In this document: positions 39,540 through 52,560 of the stretch, piece by piece
Numbering within the stretch: position 1 is the stretch's first letter
Layout: each line of letters opens with the position of its first letter
Assembly (NCBI GenBank): GCA_016617855.1
Contig: JAECUM010001742.1
Coordinates: forward strand, 1-64,000
Direction: 5' to 3'
DNA from: Megalonaias nervosa
Lineage: Eukaryota > Mollusca > Bivalvia > Unionida > Unionidae
Length of the DNA: 64,000 nt
Notes under the pieces: model-generated
Told to the model about the DNA's origin: nothing
The model's database searches: none
The model's input: only the letters and a program-made list of their open reading frames with translations
Made by a program: the position numbers and the translations under genes

Positions 39540-40340
39540 TGTTATTTCAGAATGAGGTGTTATCCCAAACTTAAGTCAAGGTTTTTCTATTTTTAGCAAT
39601 GGTGACCATACTTGATGTCATATTGGCATAAGTTGTAAACTTTTATGTAAAATTGCGGTTTCTGGAGAAGTAATACAAAGGGCTTTCTATTTTATAGTAA
39701 TGGTGGTCATACAAGGCACCCTTTGTATATATTTTAAAGATTTTCCTGCCAAGATTCTTTCTATCAAATTTGATTAAATTTTGTTTTATGGTGGTTTAGA
39801 AGAATTTGTTCAATGTATTTTTCTTAGTAATGATGACCATTATGGATGGCAGATCAGCAACAGTTGTAAAAATCTGAAAGTGCTTTATGCCAGTATGCAC
39901 CTTGCCAAATTTGGTAAAAATTGGTTTTCATGATTTTTGAGAAGTTTAAAATAGCAATTGCTGACAGACACATGACATACAATGTACAATGCGCGAAGGG
40001 CCCTCAGATACATTCATTTCGTCTATAACTGTATGGTGAGCTACTTCCATATATACATTTATTTTAGATAGCTGGCATAAATGTGAAGAGTTAGAGTTTT
40101 GATAAAATGTGAAATGCAGAGATTAAAACCACATAATAGACATCCATGGAAATCTCAATGAATAATACAGTTAAAACTACCCAAAGAAAACATTACAGCA
40201 CAAACAAAAACTAGTCAGTTTTCCTGTGCAATTTCATGAAATGTTTTCACTTCACAAGAAAAGTAAATGTAACAAGAGACCCAAGTTGGCAAGATGTCAC
40301 CCAGCTGTCTTATATAGTTGATCATTTTACTAAGCAGGCT
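39540..40340. repeat. Dispersed repeat with decayed ~190-bp internal units
   Basis: Phrases such as TTAGTAATGATGACCAT, TTTCTATCAAATTTG and GTGCTTTATGCCA recur inside it and again at 51960-52560. ACAAGAGACCCAAGTTGGC at its right end recurs at about 51670 and 43311. This looks like one dispersed family with internal tandem units; such tandem-core elements are known in bivalves, but the class is not established here. Confidence 0.6.
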
Positions 40341-40479
40341 GAGATATGGTTTTACGAATACAACCCAAAGTAATATTTTAAACCTTTGTTTAGCATCAAT
40401 AATACCATACTTGTTGCTATAGCTTAGTTGGTAGTTTTTCCTGATGAAAATACCCTTTCTGTATGACAAGAAAGCGTCA

Positions 40480-43379
40480 TCCCATTAGGGGGAACCAGAA
40501 AATTCCAGAACACTGATCGCCCTGGGGACACTTCACATAATGCTGCACGTGTGTACTGCCCTTCATTCTTTTTTCAGTTGCATGGTTGTAATGTCTGAAT
40601 TAGTTATGTCGATGAAGAATTGTCTTCACTTCATGGGTTAAGGAATGAATTACTACATCTGTTGTATGCATATTCTTCATAAATGTTGGAATTATACCCC
40701 TGACCGAATTTCTTGTCTATTTAAGCTCTCTTGATGGTTATTAGCATTTGTTCCATACACATGTATGGCTTTGCATGTTATTTCCCTTCTCTCACCCAAG
40801 GCCCTTATAAAGCATTAGCAATTTGAATTGGTTCTGAAGTTCATTTTCTACCTAGGGTAGGTATTTTGTTAAAATTTCCCTATCTTTGCATCAGTTGTGG
40901 TCTTCGGGCTTGCTTTGATTCATATTAGTGTTCATTATGTCATTGTAATTCACATTACCTATATTGCGAATTGTGCTATTTTTATATTCTCTAAGCAGGT
41001 CGCACACCACCTTTACCTTCATATCATGTTCTTGGTTATTGAATAAAAGTTCTATTTGAAAGATTAGTTTCAGACCGATTTTCTTGATTTTTACCAATTT
41101 ATTAGCAATCGTACCTACTAGTATTTTGCTAATTTAGTAGTCGCTAACTTCATTTAAGTGTGGTTGACATGATTATCATGTATTTTTCTACACTGAGCCT
41201 AGCATTGCTTCTACTTTTGGACATTGTGCACATTACCTAGTGTATAATTTTCGTTGCATAGTTCTTTTTTTTAATGAAAATCTTCTTTTCAACTTTGTTT
41301 TAAAGGAACAGTGTCATAGCAGGATGTGGGTAGGTGTGGTCACAGTAAATTACCCTGGGACGTACACACCCACTTGCTTATCTTGTACAGGTTGCAGCCT
41401 ACAAGGTCTGGGATCTATCTATGTACCTATAAAGTAAGAAAGGTTTTTTCCCCCGTTTTGTGATAGATTTTCAGGGTTCTTGTTCTCAGAGTCCCTTGGG
41501 TCTCAGAAGGAAACATAAGTTTAGTCCTACTCAGATTGGAAGGATGGTCCTTAGAAATATTTTCAAATACAACTTGCAGTTTGGTTGCTTATATTGCTTT
41601 TTAACATGGGATTGAATCGTTATATTTTCTTCTATGAAGGACATCAAATTATCAGTATAGCATTAACAATATTCCTATGGCATCCATATTTACTACGTAA
41701 CTTGTTTCTTAATTAATAGTGACTTACTTTACAAGAGACTGACCTTTATCGTCACTGATAATTGTCTAAAATTACATTTTCCATCCTTTAAACATGAGTT
41801 CCATAAAACAGGGTAAAAACATGCTATGGTTTACTTCACAACACATGACTTGTGAAAATTTTAAACAAAACAAATGCTAACACTGAATCTTAATGTTGAA
41901 GCAACCACCACGATGATCCATGAATCTAAAGTCAAGCAGGTGAGACAATTTTATGATAAAAATGTTCGTTTGTGTATGTCACCTAATCAACATCCTGAAA
42001 ATAATACAACAGTCCAAGAGAGATAAAGTAGACGAAATTATTATAGTAATAGGCAAAAGGGTGTGCATAATGATAATATATATTGTCAAAAAGCATCGTT
42101 AAGTTAAATATCAGAGATTCTAATGTTATTGTGTCTTAAAAATTGTACGAAACAAAAAACAAACATACTTGTATGTATATATTGTTTATTCAACACTTGA
42201 TTACAAAAGTTAGGATACATTCCAGTATAAAATTAAGTCACACTCATATAGAAACACACATGGCAGTTTAAACAATTTCAAATTTTTTAATTGGCCTTAA
42301 TTATTGGGCAACAGTTTTCCTAAACATCACACTCAAGAGTTTCTATTATTTTTTCCACCTTGGTTGAATAAATTTAGATTTGGGTTAGATCAAGTCTAAG
42401 GAAAAACCTATAATAATGTGGTTGGATTACAGAAAAGTCTTAACTCTTTTTGAAAAAGAAACGAAACATGTACTAGGTGTACAAGTTATGAACTCAAGAA
42501 ATATTTGGAATCCTTTCTACTATCTCTACATCTGCCAAAACCTCAACTACTGTCATATCTAGCATAAGAAAGATAAAATCTCCATTTGAGGAGAAATGTT
42601 CAGTAATTTAGTGAAACCAGGGAAAATATTCATTTTCCAATGTAATCAACTGAGTTAGAAGCAAACAAAGTCACAGGAAGTTTTCTACATTGCCACAGGA
42701 AATAAAGTGGATAAATTGGTGATTGGATGAACAAAGTGGCTGTTGGGGGTTGGTAATCAATATAGGAGGATGGAATTTTTATTTCATGTTATAATTTATG
42801 TTAACATTTACTGAATCTTTATAAAACTGACTTAAAATTTCAAATAATTGTAACTTATGTTATGTTGGAGTGGCCTGTTTGTTAGTATATGTCACAAAAC
42901 ATAAGCTTGTCATGAATTCAAGAGAAATCAAATTGAATTTCAACATTATCACAATGCCTAACTTTATCATAGTTGTAACTGATTCATGTAAAAAAAAATT
43001 ATTTGCAAAGCTCATATAAATCATAGTATTTCCCTTGTGTATGATAAATAGTGCCTCCGATAATTTGGGTCCAACAAATAGAAATAAGGAATCTTGGGAC
43101 CCTGCTTTATTTATTCTTTCTTTCCTGGCAATCTTTTTGCCATTATAATAACATTTTCAGCTGGCAAAACAAATTTTACATAAAATCTGAGTATGTTAGT
43201 AGTTTATTGTTGATTCTACAAACAAAAACATGGATTTTACACTAGTCCAATTCAGCATTCTTTCTTTTTTAAAATTTCATTTAAATCATTTTTTATTTCA
43301 AATAAAACAAGAGACCCAATTGGTTAGTTCACAACTATTACTGAAACTGATTTGTTAAATCTATCAGTTGATGAATAAA
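40480..43379. other. Intergenic stretch, nothing firmly identified
   Basis: About 2.9 kb without a recognised gene or element. Small open frames (40891-41097 minus, 41240-41437 plus) show no motifs. 40480-41450 is slightly GC-richer and less repetitive than its surroundings and might be an old element. Confidence 0.4.
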
Positions 43380-43660
43380 GTTACAGATGTATCACTATTA
43401 TGATGACTGTGTGACCAAATAAATTGACCAATTACAATTGGTACAGCAACAATTTGTATGTATCACTATGCTGGTGACAGTAACTAAATATATTAAGAAC
43501 AATCACAAGAGTAACAATTTGCATGTATCACTATTCTGGTGACAATGTGACTAAATAAATCTACCAAGAACAAGTAGATTGGAAACCATTTGTATTTATC
43601 ACTATTCTGGTTAAAATGTGACTAAATAAATCCACCAAGATCAATCAGAAGAACATTAAT
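43380..43660. repeat. ~65-bp degenerate tandem repeat, about 4 copies
   Basis: TGTATCACTATTCTGGTGAC, GTGACTAAATAAATC and ACCAAGAACAA recur. Confidence 0.8.
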
Positions 43661-43714
43661 TTTGTTGTGATTTTTTAATTGATCAAAACATTATTCTAGT
43701 ATTTGGAAAATTTC

Positions 43715-44025
43715 TGAGCTGTAAATACAAACTTCAGTTCCAAATGAACAATTTGATTTTAACATAATAGTACAAAAGAAAAGTTTAAAAACATTTTGAA
43801 AAATGTATGATTCCATCTTTGATGGCAAATTAAAGTTGTAGAATGTCCATATTTTTGGGACTCTGAAGATAAGTTTGATCAAAACATTTTGAGAAAGTGG
43901 AGCCTGAAGTAGAAAGTATCGGAATCATACATAACTTGTCCCTGTTTTAATAACTACATGTCCCTGTTTTAATAACTACATAACTTGTCCCTGTTTTAAT
44001 AACTAATTACAAAATGAATCATGCA
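43715..44025. repeat. Triplicated block A, copy 1
   Basis: Starts at GAGCTGTAAATACAAACTTC and includes ACATTTTGAAAAATGTATG, CCATATTTTTGGGA and three 27-bp units with CATAACTTGTCCCTG. The same order occurs at 44313 and 46868. Confidence 0.9.
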
Positions 44026-44029
44026 GTTT

Positions 44030-45430
44030 GTATCTTCCAAGATCACTAACAAATATTTACACTGTTATACATTATTATAATAACAAATAACACCAAAAAG
44101 CATACATGGTTTACCCCTACCTAGTTCACTGCTAAATATTTACACGAGTCAAACATTGTATAATTGTTCATTGCATGATGAATCAAGTAAAGATTTTTCC
44201 TACAAATTCACTCAAAAACATCAGCACTCAGTATACAATGTTATCATTACACAGTGAATCATGCATTTTTTGTTTCTACAAATTCACTCAATAAACATTA
44301 ACACTTAGTAAACAAACTTCTGAGCTCCAAATACAAACTTGAGTTCCAAATGAATAACTTCATTTTAACATACTAGTAGATGAAAAAAGTTTAAAAACAT
44401 TTTGAAAAATGTATGTTTCCAACCATGATTGCAAATTAAAGTTGTGGAATATCCATATTTTTGGGTATCTGAAGATAAGTTCATAACATTTTGAGAAAGT
44501 GGAGCTTGAAGACCAACATATTGGAATCATACATAACTTGTCCCTGTTTTAATAACTACATAACTTGTCCCTGTTTTAATAGCTACGTAACTTGTCCCTT
44601 TTTAATAACTAATTAAATAATGAATCATGCACAGTTTGTATCCTCTAACACGTATTTACAGTTATATAATGTTTTAATAGCAAATAACACCAAGAAGCAT
44701 ACATGGTTTGCCCCTACCTAGTTCACTGCTAAATATTTACACTTATCCAACATTGTATAATTTTTTATTGCATGATGAATCAAGCAAAGCCTGTTCCTAC
44801 AAATTCACTCAGAAACATCAACACTTAGTATACAATGTCTTCATTACACAGTGAATCATGCATTGTTTGTTCCTACAAATTCACTCACAAACATTAACAC
44901 ATAGTAAACAATGTAACTGTTATCATTACACAGTGAATCAAGGATGGTTTGTTCTTCCTAAGTTCAATGGCAAACATTAAAACTTGGTAAACATTATTTA
45001 GCAGTAACTGTTACAGTCTGTACCTCCCAAGTTTCTTGGCCAACATATTCATTTATCAAACATTGTATATATGCTATTATTATATGATGAATCATGGATG
45101 GTTTGCCCCTCTGAAGTTCACTGGTAAATATTTATTGTCAATAAACATTGTATACCTGTTATTATTACAGTCTGTCCCTACAAAGTTCACTGGGAAACAT
45201 TGTATACCTGTTATTATTACAGTCTGTCCCTACAAAATTCACTGGATCTTACTTACACTGGCAAACATTGTACAACTGTTATTATTAATGTGAATCAACC
45301 ACTGTCAAACACTTACACTGAATATCATTATTATTACACGAAGTATCATATATGGTTTGCCACTCTTGTTAAATGGGAAACATTTACATTGAATAACATT
45401 GTGCTTACATGATGTATCATGTACAGTACA
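44030..45430. repeat. ~85-bp degenerate tandem repeat field
   Basis: GTGAATCATGCATGGTTTG-type, CCTACAAATTCACT and AAACATTGTATA-type phrases recur about every 85 bp. Copy 2 of block A is embedded. Confidence 0.75.
44313..44615. repeat. Triplicated block A, copy 2
   Basis: Same order of sequence as copy 1, including the 27-bp CATAACTTGTCCCTG units; about 600 bp downstream of it. Confidence 0.9.
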
Positions 45431-45530
45431 AAAAGCTGCACACATTCGAAATTATACCAAGAAGCACATCATTTCAATGGCTGTGTATTGCTGACATCTT
45501 CAACTCAGATGCATCTGATCAGCCAAAAGT

Positions 45531-45815
45531 AGTGTTATTGTGTCATAATGTGAAATTCAATGATTATACAGTGTTATTGTGTCACAATGTGAAATTCAAT
45601 GATTATACAGTGTTATTGTGTCACAATGTGAAATTCAATGATTATACAGTGTTATCATGTCACAATGTGAAATTCAATGATTATATAGTGTTATTGTGTA
45701 ACAATGTGAATTCAATGATTATACAGTGTTATTGTGTAACAATGTGAAATTCAATGATCATATAGTGTTATTGTGTAACAATGTGAAATTCAATGATTAT
45801 ACAGTGTTCTTAACA
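45531..45815. repeat. 39-bp minisatellite, 7 copies
   Basis: The unit contains GTGTTATTGTGTCACAATG and TGAAATTCAATGATTATAC. 39 bp is 13 codons, hence the open frame with LLCHNVKFNDYTV repeats; later copies lose the frame. Not considered a gene. Confidence 0.93.
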
Positions 45816-46692
45816 ACTACTAATGATACTGAAGTGAAGAGAACAAGATCAACATCAGGTCTGTGGTAAAAATCAATATTCTGAAACACCACCATTAAGA
45901 CTTAAAGGGTACAAAATTATTTATCAAAGTTACTTGTATATGTGCATTTAGAGAAATGATCCAAACATTGTTCTAAATGTACCAAGTGAACATTAATGGG
46001 CATAATTGTAATTATATATCATGATAAACCATAAATTAAACCAATTTTCATTATTAATTTAATCAGTAATTTATGTACAAATTAAAAGTGTTTTAATCAA
46101 GCCATGATCCAATTTATGTCTTATCCTGGAGACTATAACATACTTTTCAGTACTAATTCAAACTCTGGCTTAAATTTCAATATTTAGAACACTGTTGGAT
46201 TCCTATAATTTATAAAAATAAAACTGATGCAAAATGATAGAAGCTTGCTAAGACATAATACCCTATATCTCCCTGATGTATCTCTTTGGCTACTCAGGTA
46301 ATCAAATAATACAGTCTGAATACACTTGAGATATTATCATCTATATTTCACTGCTATAGCTATATTGGAACTATCATCAAAATTTAAAACCTAAAATGAT
46401 TCATAAAGTTTTACAACATCTAGGCCATAACCTGATAAATATCTGAGGTCAATAGACGATGAATATCTTAAGAGTAGATCAAAAACAACCCTACTGTTAT
46501 TTTGGGAGACAACTGGCTGATGAAGCAAGGCACTTTATATAGAACCATCTGCATGACCAAACTAAGAATCAACTAAAAATTCTCATGTTTGATTGGTCCA
46601 TAATATGAAGCCAGCCAATCAGATACAAACAGTTTGTGAGTTTGATTTTGAACATAAGAAAATGTTCATATGTGACATCTTGAGAGTGGAAG

Positions 46693-46862
46693 TTTATGGT
46701 GATGTCTAGCACTGCGGCATCATGCTGTAGACCTGTATCATGTCCCCACCCTGTTACATTATAACAGGCCAACCAGTCCTAAAACTACCCTCTTAATGCT
46801 GAGTGTCAAGCGAGGCAGCTGTTAGTACCATTTTTTAAAAGTCTTTGGTATGACTCGGATTC
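46693..46862 (-). mobile_element. SINE family 2, copy 4 (partial)
   Basis: Minus orientation; carries the reverse of CAGCATTAAGAGGGTAG and CTAGCAGCTGCCTCGCTTG-like sequence. Head missing, interrupted at the junction with block A copy 3. Confidence 0.82.
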
Positions 46863-46867
46863 TTAAA

Positions 46868-47335
46868 ATTTTTGAGCTCCAAATGCAAACTTTAGTTCCA
46901 AATGAATGATTTCATTTTAACATAATAGTAGAAAAGAAAGGTTTACAAACATTTTGAAAAATGTATGATTCCAACTTTGATGGCACATTAAACTTGTAGA
47001 ATCTCCATATTTTTGGGATTCTGAAAATAATTTCAAAACATTTGGAGAAAGTGGAGCCTGAAGCACAAAGTAATGGAATCATACATGACTTGTCCCTGTT
47101 TTAATAACTACATAACTTGTCCCTGTTTTAATAACTATATAACTTCTCCCTGTTTTAGTAACTACACAACTTGTCCCTGTTTTAATATCTAATTACATAA
47201 TGAATCATGCACAGTTGGTATCTTGCAAGTTTACTAACAAATATTTTCACTGTTATAATACAAAATAACACCATGACTCATACATGGTTTGCCCCTACCA
47301 AATTCACTGGTAAATATTTACACTTATCAAACACT
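46868..47335. repeat. Triplicated block A, copy 3
   Basis: Starts with TTTGAGCTCCAAATGCAAAC and runs through four CATAACTTGTCCCTG-type units into the adjoining 85-bp-type sequence, so the duplicated segment was at least 450 bp. Confidence 0.9.
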
Positions 47336-48259
47336 GTATAATTTTAATTGATACCTGAAGTTTTACAACAGTTAAGCCATGACCTGAAATACATATCTGA
47401 TGTCCATGGATGACAAATGTAATGGAAGATCACACATTCATCAACCACAGTTACTTTTGGATACAACTGGCTGATAAAGCAAGGCACCTAGAAACATCTG
47501 CATGCAATAATGGCCATATTGTGCCAAACTAATTAATGTCAATGATGATATAAGCTTATTTACTGTTGAGCGACTCACAATGAATGTTGATCTCCTGAGT
47601 TTTAACAAGCTCTGTAAATGTAATACAAGAATAACTCAGTAATGAGCTCAATTTTGCTCATAATCATTGAACATCATGACGTTATAATAATAAACAAGTT
47701 CCATCAAAATTCAATGAGAAATGTTGTTGCTAGATTGATGACAAGCTCAACCAATCATATGCTAGTTCACTTCACTCAATTTATCAAGTTTTATTAAATT
47801 CCTATCAAAAATATGATCTCTAGACTGGTAACAAATCTCAGACAGGTTACGTGGCAACTGTCATCAAAATTGATACTTAAAAGTTTTACAACATTTAGGC
47901 CATGACCTGACACTTATCTGATGTCCATAGCTGACAAATGTCATAAAGGAAGATCACACATTCATCAACCAAAGTTATTTTGAGAAACAACTGGCTGATG
48001 AAGCAAGGCACCTAGAAACATCCGCATGCCCAAACGTAGAATCAACTCAAAATTCTCATGGTCCATAATTTGAAGTCAGCCAGTCAGATGCTGACAGTTT
48101 GCACGTCTGATGTTTAACATAAGAAAATATTTATAATCCAGGGGAATGATCAATGCCTGAATTAGGTAATCTATAATTTAAGAAGTATTGTGATAAGTTG
48201 TCATGGTCAAAATAAATTATGATTAAAACTAAATGTTTCATTGATTTGGTTTGGTTTGG

Positions 48260-48480
48260 TTTTTGTGGGTTTAATGCCATAATAGGCTATACATGGCAGT
48301 CAGTATATTTGGTGAAGGGAGAACCTGCGAAAACACTGAGAAGAACCACCAACTCATTGGAAGCTAGTGGCAAGCTTTTTCATACACCCATGCTGGCTCG
48401 AACCCACATGAACAGAGGCAATATATAAGTGATCTGTCAAGGCAAGTGGCTTACACCACATAGCCACCATGGGCCCCTGT
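48260..48480 (-). mobile_element. SINE family 1, copy 4 (old)
   Basis: Minus orientation: B-box complement GGCTCGAACCCA, body complement GGAAGCTAGTGGCAAGC, and head complement ending at GGGCCCC. Many substitutions relative to copies 1 and 2. Confidence 0.82.
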
Positions 48481-48735
48481 TGATAATTACCCTAAGAATT
48501 ACATGCAGAACTATTTTAATTTCACAATGGCAATATAGTCGCTTCTTATTATCTTCCAATTTGTCTTATTTTAAACACATGTATGATGGAAATTAAAACC
48601 ATGAGAGATAAAATGACACATAAAGAAAACAAAACATAATATATGCAAATAATGATTACATAAAAGATTAAATAAAATATCAGATGTGTCAGTGTGGTTT
48701 AGATTTTGAATGGAGCTTTAAAAAAATTTCAGTCA

Positions 48736-49004
48736 TGTCGCTACAATGTCTGCAGTGTGGCAGCTTATAGTGATGTCTATCACTGGGGCATCATGCCGCA
48801 GACATGTAGCATGATGTCCCACCCAGTCACATTATCCTGACACCAGGCTGACCAGTCCTAACACTTACCTCTTAATGCTGAGTGCCAAGCGACACAGCTG
48901 CTAGTAACATTTATATAAGCCTTTTGTATGACTTGGCCTGGATTCGAACCCGTGACCTCGCGTATTTGAAGCAGATTTTCTAACCACTCAGGCCACCAGT
49001 GTGG
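48736..49004 (-). mobile_element. SINE family 2, copy 5
   Basis: Minus orientation, near full length with B-box complement GATTCGAACCCGTG and the head complement ending in CAGGCCACCAGTGTGG. It shares TCTTAATGCTGAGTGCCAAG with the others. Confidence 0.87.
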
Positions 49005-49639
49005 TCAACATATGGGATAAATACATGCAAGTCGTATATGCATATATATACGATGGGTTCAGTAAACTGGGAAACAAATTACAGTAAAATAGTAATATAT
49101 CATGTACAATGTCCTGACAAAGAAAATAACCCATAAAAATTAAAAAGTTTTTAAAGCTATTCATTTTATACAAAGTGCCTTGAATATGGGATATAAGAAC
49201 ATTTTACTGATAAAGTGAAGGAATAACAATAGATGTTTCAACCTGTCACACCTGAAAATGGAAACCTAGATAACATATTCCATTATTCAAGGCAGCACAA
49301 ATAATCATGAACATAGGAAAGAAAATGAAATTCATTATATCCATGAAACTTAATTACAAACAATTACTTACTACTTTATAATTTGTAGTATTGATGAACA
49401 TACCATTGTCAATTCAATAACAGATAATGGATTTTTAATGAATTTTATGAAAATAAATTTGTAGAAAGATATTAAACATCATAGGCACACGTTTTTAGAA
49501 AATATTTTCAACAGAAAACTCATTTGCTTAAGTTTCTGACTGAATTATGTAATTTTAATAGCAAAACAAATATGATTTGTACATCTCACCTTTCATTATA
49601 GCAAGTAACTGGACCTTGCCCACCGGAGCATAGTATGCA

Positions 49640-49850
49640 TGCTCATTGATTTGTCCATAGGACTATTTTTCCTTAAAGGACCTGTATGCATCTAGTATGC
49701 AGGCTTATTGATCTGTCCATATGTCCTTTTATTATAGCCAATAAACGACTTGTATAACTGTATTCATCTAGTATGCAGGCTTATTGATCTGTCCATATGA
49801 CCTTTTATTATAGCCAATAAAAAGACCTGTATAACTGTATGTATCTAGTC
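49640..49850. repeat. ~77-bp tandem repeat, about 2.7 copies
   Basis: TAGTATGCAGGCTTATTGATC, TGTCCATATG and CCTTTTATTATAGCCAATAAA recur. Confidence 0.88.
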
Positions 49851-49919
49851 GCATGGTAAATTCATACAAGAAATTATCTAATACTATGCTGTAAGATGCA
49901 TGCACACGAATGCCTACTA

Positions 49920-50513
49920 TCCAGGAGGACAAGGCACACATGGATATTCCACTTCAAGGTCAAAAGGAAATGTCATTCTTGTTGACCTACAACCAAGTAA
50001 CATACACATGTATGGAAGAATAGACACTCCTGAATATTTCATTTAAAGGTCAAAGGTAAATATCATTATCGTTGATTGACAACTAAATAGCACACATATG
50101 TACTGAAAAGAATCAAATTACTTGCCTGATTCAGCTACAATCCAGTACAATACATAAATAAAGAACAAAATTCCTGTCCCACAGATTGTCCTAGAAGCAA
50201 GCAACATATATATTTCCTGAAAACAACCAAACTGCTCCCCAAGTTAACCTAAAATCCAACAGCATACACAAGTAATGAAAACAATGAAACTGCTCCACAA
50301 GCTGGCCCACAATCATGCTGAGTACAGAAAACTAGCAAACAAACCACCAGGTTAACCTACAATAAGGTTGCATAAGCAGCTAGAATATTTTTCCACAGGT
50401 TAAGCTACAAAAAAGAACATATATACAGAAAACAATCCAATTGCTGTTCAGGTTGAGGAATAAAAGTAGCATACATAAATACAGAAAACAATGAAACTGC
50501 TTCAGAGGTTGAG

Positions 50514-50561
<48 letters not shown>

Positions 50562-50686
50562 AAGCACTTAAACAGCTCAACAGATTGAGTTACAAGAAAT
50601 AGAATATTTATATATATATAAATAAACACACAAATATACATGCAAACAACAATGAAACTGCTTCAAAGCATGAGCTGCAGAACCTA

Positions 50687-50731
<45 letters not shown>

Positions 50732-51030
50732 TAACTGCTGTACAGGTTGAGCTACATCAAATAGAATACATATGTACAGCAAATTATCTTCTCTACAGGT
50801 TGAACTACAAAAATAGAATACATATGTACAGGAAATAATTAAACTTCTCTACAGGTTGAACTACAAAAATAGAATACATATGTACAGGAAATAATTAAAC
50901 TTCTCTACAGGATGAGCTACAAATGTAGAACACATATGTACAGAAAACAATCACAAATCTCTACAGGTTGAGCTACAAAAATAAAATTACATCTGTACAG
51001 AAAACAATTACACTGCCAAACAGGTTGCAC
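49920..51030. repeat. ~55-bp degenerate tandem repeat with CT and TA microsatellites
   Basis: AACAATGAAACTGCT, ACAGGTTGAGCTACAA and AATAGAATACATATGTACAG recur through the stretch, sharpest at 50740-50990. A (CT)n run lies at about 50517-50550 and (TA)n runs at about 50551-50562 and 50689-50728. Confidence 0.85.
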
Positions 51031-51659
51031 TTTCACTTCTCTTGAAATGTAACTGACACAAGCTGATGTCTCAAAGAAAATTGCAGAAGTGTTTATTCTT
51101 TCTTCCTGTTTTCATTATAGTTTCAAAGGATTTTATATAAAACAATGGAAAATGTATAACTGTAAGGTTTTTTAATATTAATGTTATTGTTAACCTCTTA
51201 TTGCTAAAATGCAATGCATAAATGTCCAGAATGAACATACAAGAAGAAAACAAGCCTATACCTAGGTGTCAAATGGGACCAATCAGGCATTAGCATTGTT
51301 AAGAAATGTCATTTGTGAATCAGTTTGGAAAAAGAATAACTCCTCAAAAATGTCATGATATCAGACATACAGTAAACAAAACAATTTATGACTTTGTGCA
51401 TAATAATATCATGCAAACCTTACCATATATGAGTTTTAGTGTATGTATGTATGTGCATATGTAATCTTTTAATTGGAGAGGGCAGAATCAATATACATAA
51501 CTGGTTGCAAATAAATAATGACTTTATTAATTTGGCCAGTATCTTAATAATAAAGATGTGATAACAAAGACTAAATTGTAACTTCAAAAGTAAATCTATG
51601 ATTTTGCTGAGATACATGCAGACTATCTTTAGATCAAAACCACTGAATTAAAGCACCAT
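51031..51659. other. Intergenic stretch, nothing recognised
   Basis: AT-rich; no supported feature. Confidence 0.5.
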
Positions 51660-52560
51660 CAAAACAACACGAGACCCAAGGTGGCCCAAGATCATTTACC
51701 AAGCTTTCATCTGCCTTATAGCCAATTACAAGGGTACATGGCCCAAAAGCCCAGAATTTGCAGGATCCTTTATGTAAAGATTTATTCCAATACTGTTCAT
51801 CACAGAGGTTATGAAAGTAATTTTTGTTTTCTAGTTTCCATGTTGTCTGTATACTCATACATCTGATAGCACATCAGCATCACCTGTCCAATATTGAATG
51901 ATCTTATGCTACAATGCATTATGTTAAGTTAGTCTTCTATTAAGTATATTTTATCGATAAAGTTGTTTGATGTTTTCCTGTTTCTAGTAATGGCATCCAT
52001 ATTATTGAAAATCGGCATCATTTGTTTAAGACTTCAACCTAGGATGTTTTCTGTCCAATTTGCTGAAATTCTAATGATCAGTATAGAAAACTTTTTGAAC
52101 TGTTATTTTATTTTTAGTAATACAACACCTATATCTGATGGTAAATGGACAAAAGTTTTGCAAACTTAAATGCTCTTTATGCAAGAATGCTTTTTGACAA
52201 ATTAGGTAAAGTGCTCTTTAGTGGTCTTTGTGACGAGGAAGGATATCCATTTTTAGAAATAGTGGTCGTATCTGATGCTGAATTATTTATAGAAACTTTA
52301 AAATTCTTAATGCCAAAATGCTTTCTATCAAATTTTTTACACAATATTTTCTTAGAAGTCAATTAAATTTTTTTTTATACTTTCAATAATGGTACCAATA
52401 TCTGATGGCAGAGAATCATCTTTTTTAAAAATTGGAAAGTTCTACTGTTAGGATGTTTTCTGCTAAACTTTGTTACTTTTTAATTGTCACTGGTCACATT
52501 CTGTTGAGTGATTCTTATTTATAGATTTTCTGTGTTTAGATATGGGACCCATATTTGATG
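51660..52560. repeat. Second copy of the dispersed repeat seen at 39540-40340
   Basis: ACGAGACCCAAGGTGGCC near the left end, followed by three or four decayed units with TTTTTAGTAAT, ATCTGATGG, ATGCTTTCTATCAAATTT and CTTTATGC. The order differs from the first copy, so the units were rearranged. Confidence 0.6.

Larger units (their letters stand above)
46390..48120. repeat. Block B, three dispersed copies
   Basis: A block with TTTTACAACA, GGCCATAACCTGA, TCACACATTCATCAACCA and CTGGCTGATGAAGCAAGGCAC occurs at about 46405-46640, 47360-47520 and 47885-48120. With block A it shows that this locus grew by local segmental duplication. Confidence 0.8.

Noticed and set aside
45409..45747. 112-codon protein with LLCHNVKFNDYTV repeats
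   Set aside because: Product of a 39-bp minisatellite; later units change length and close the frame.
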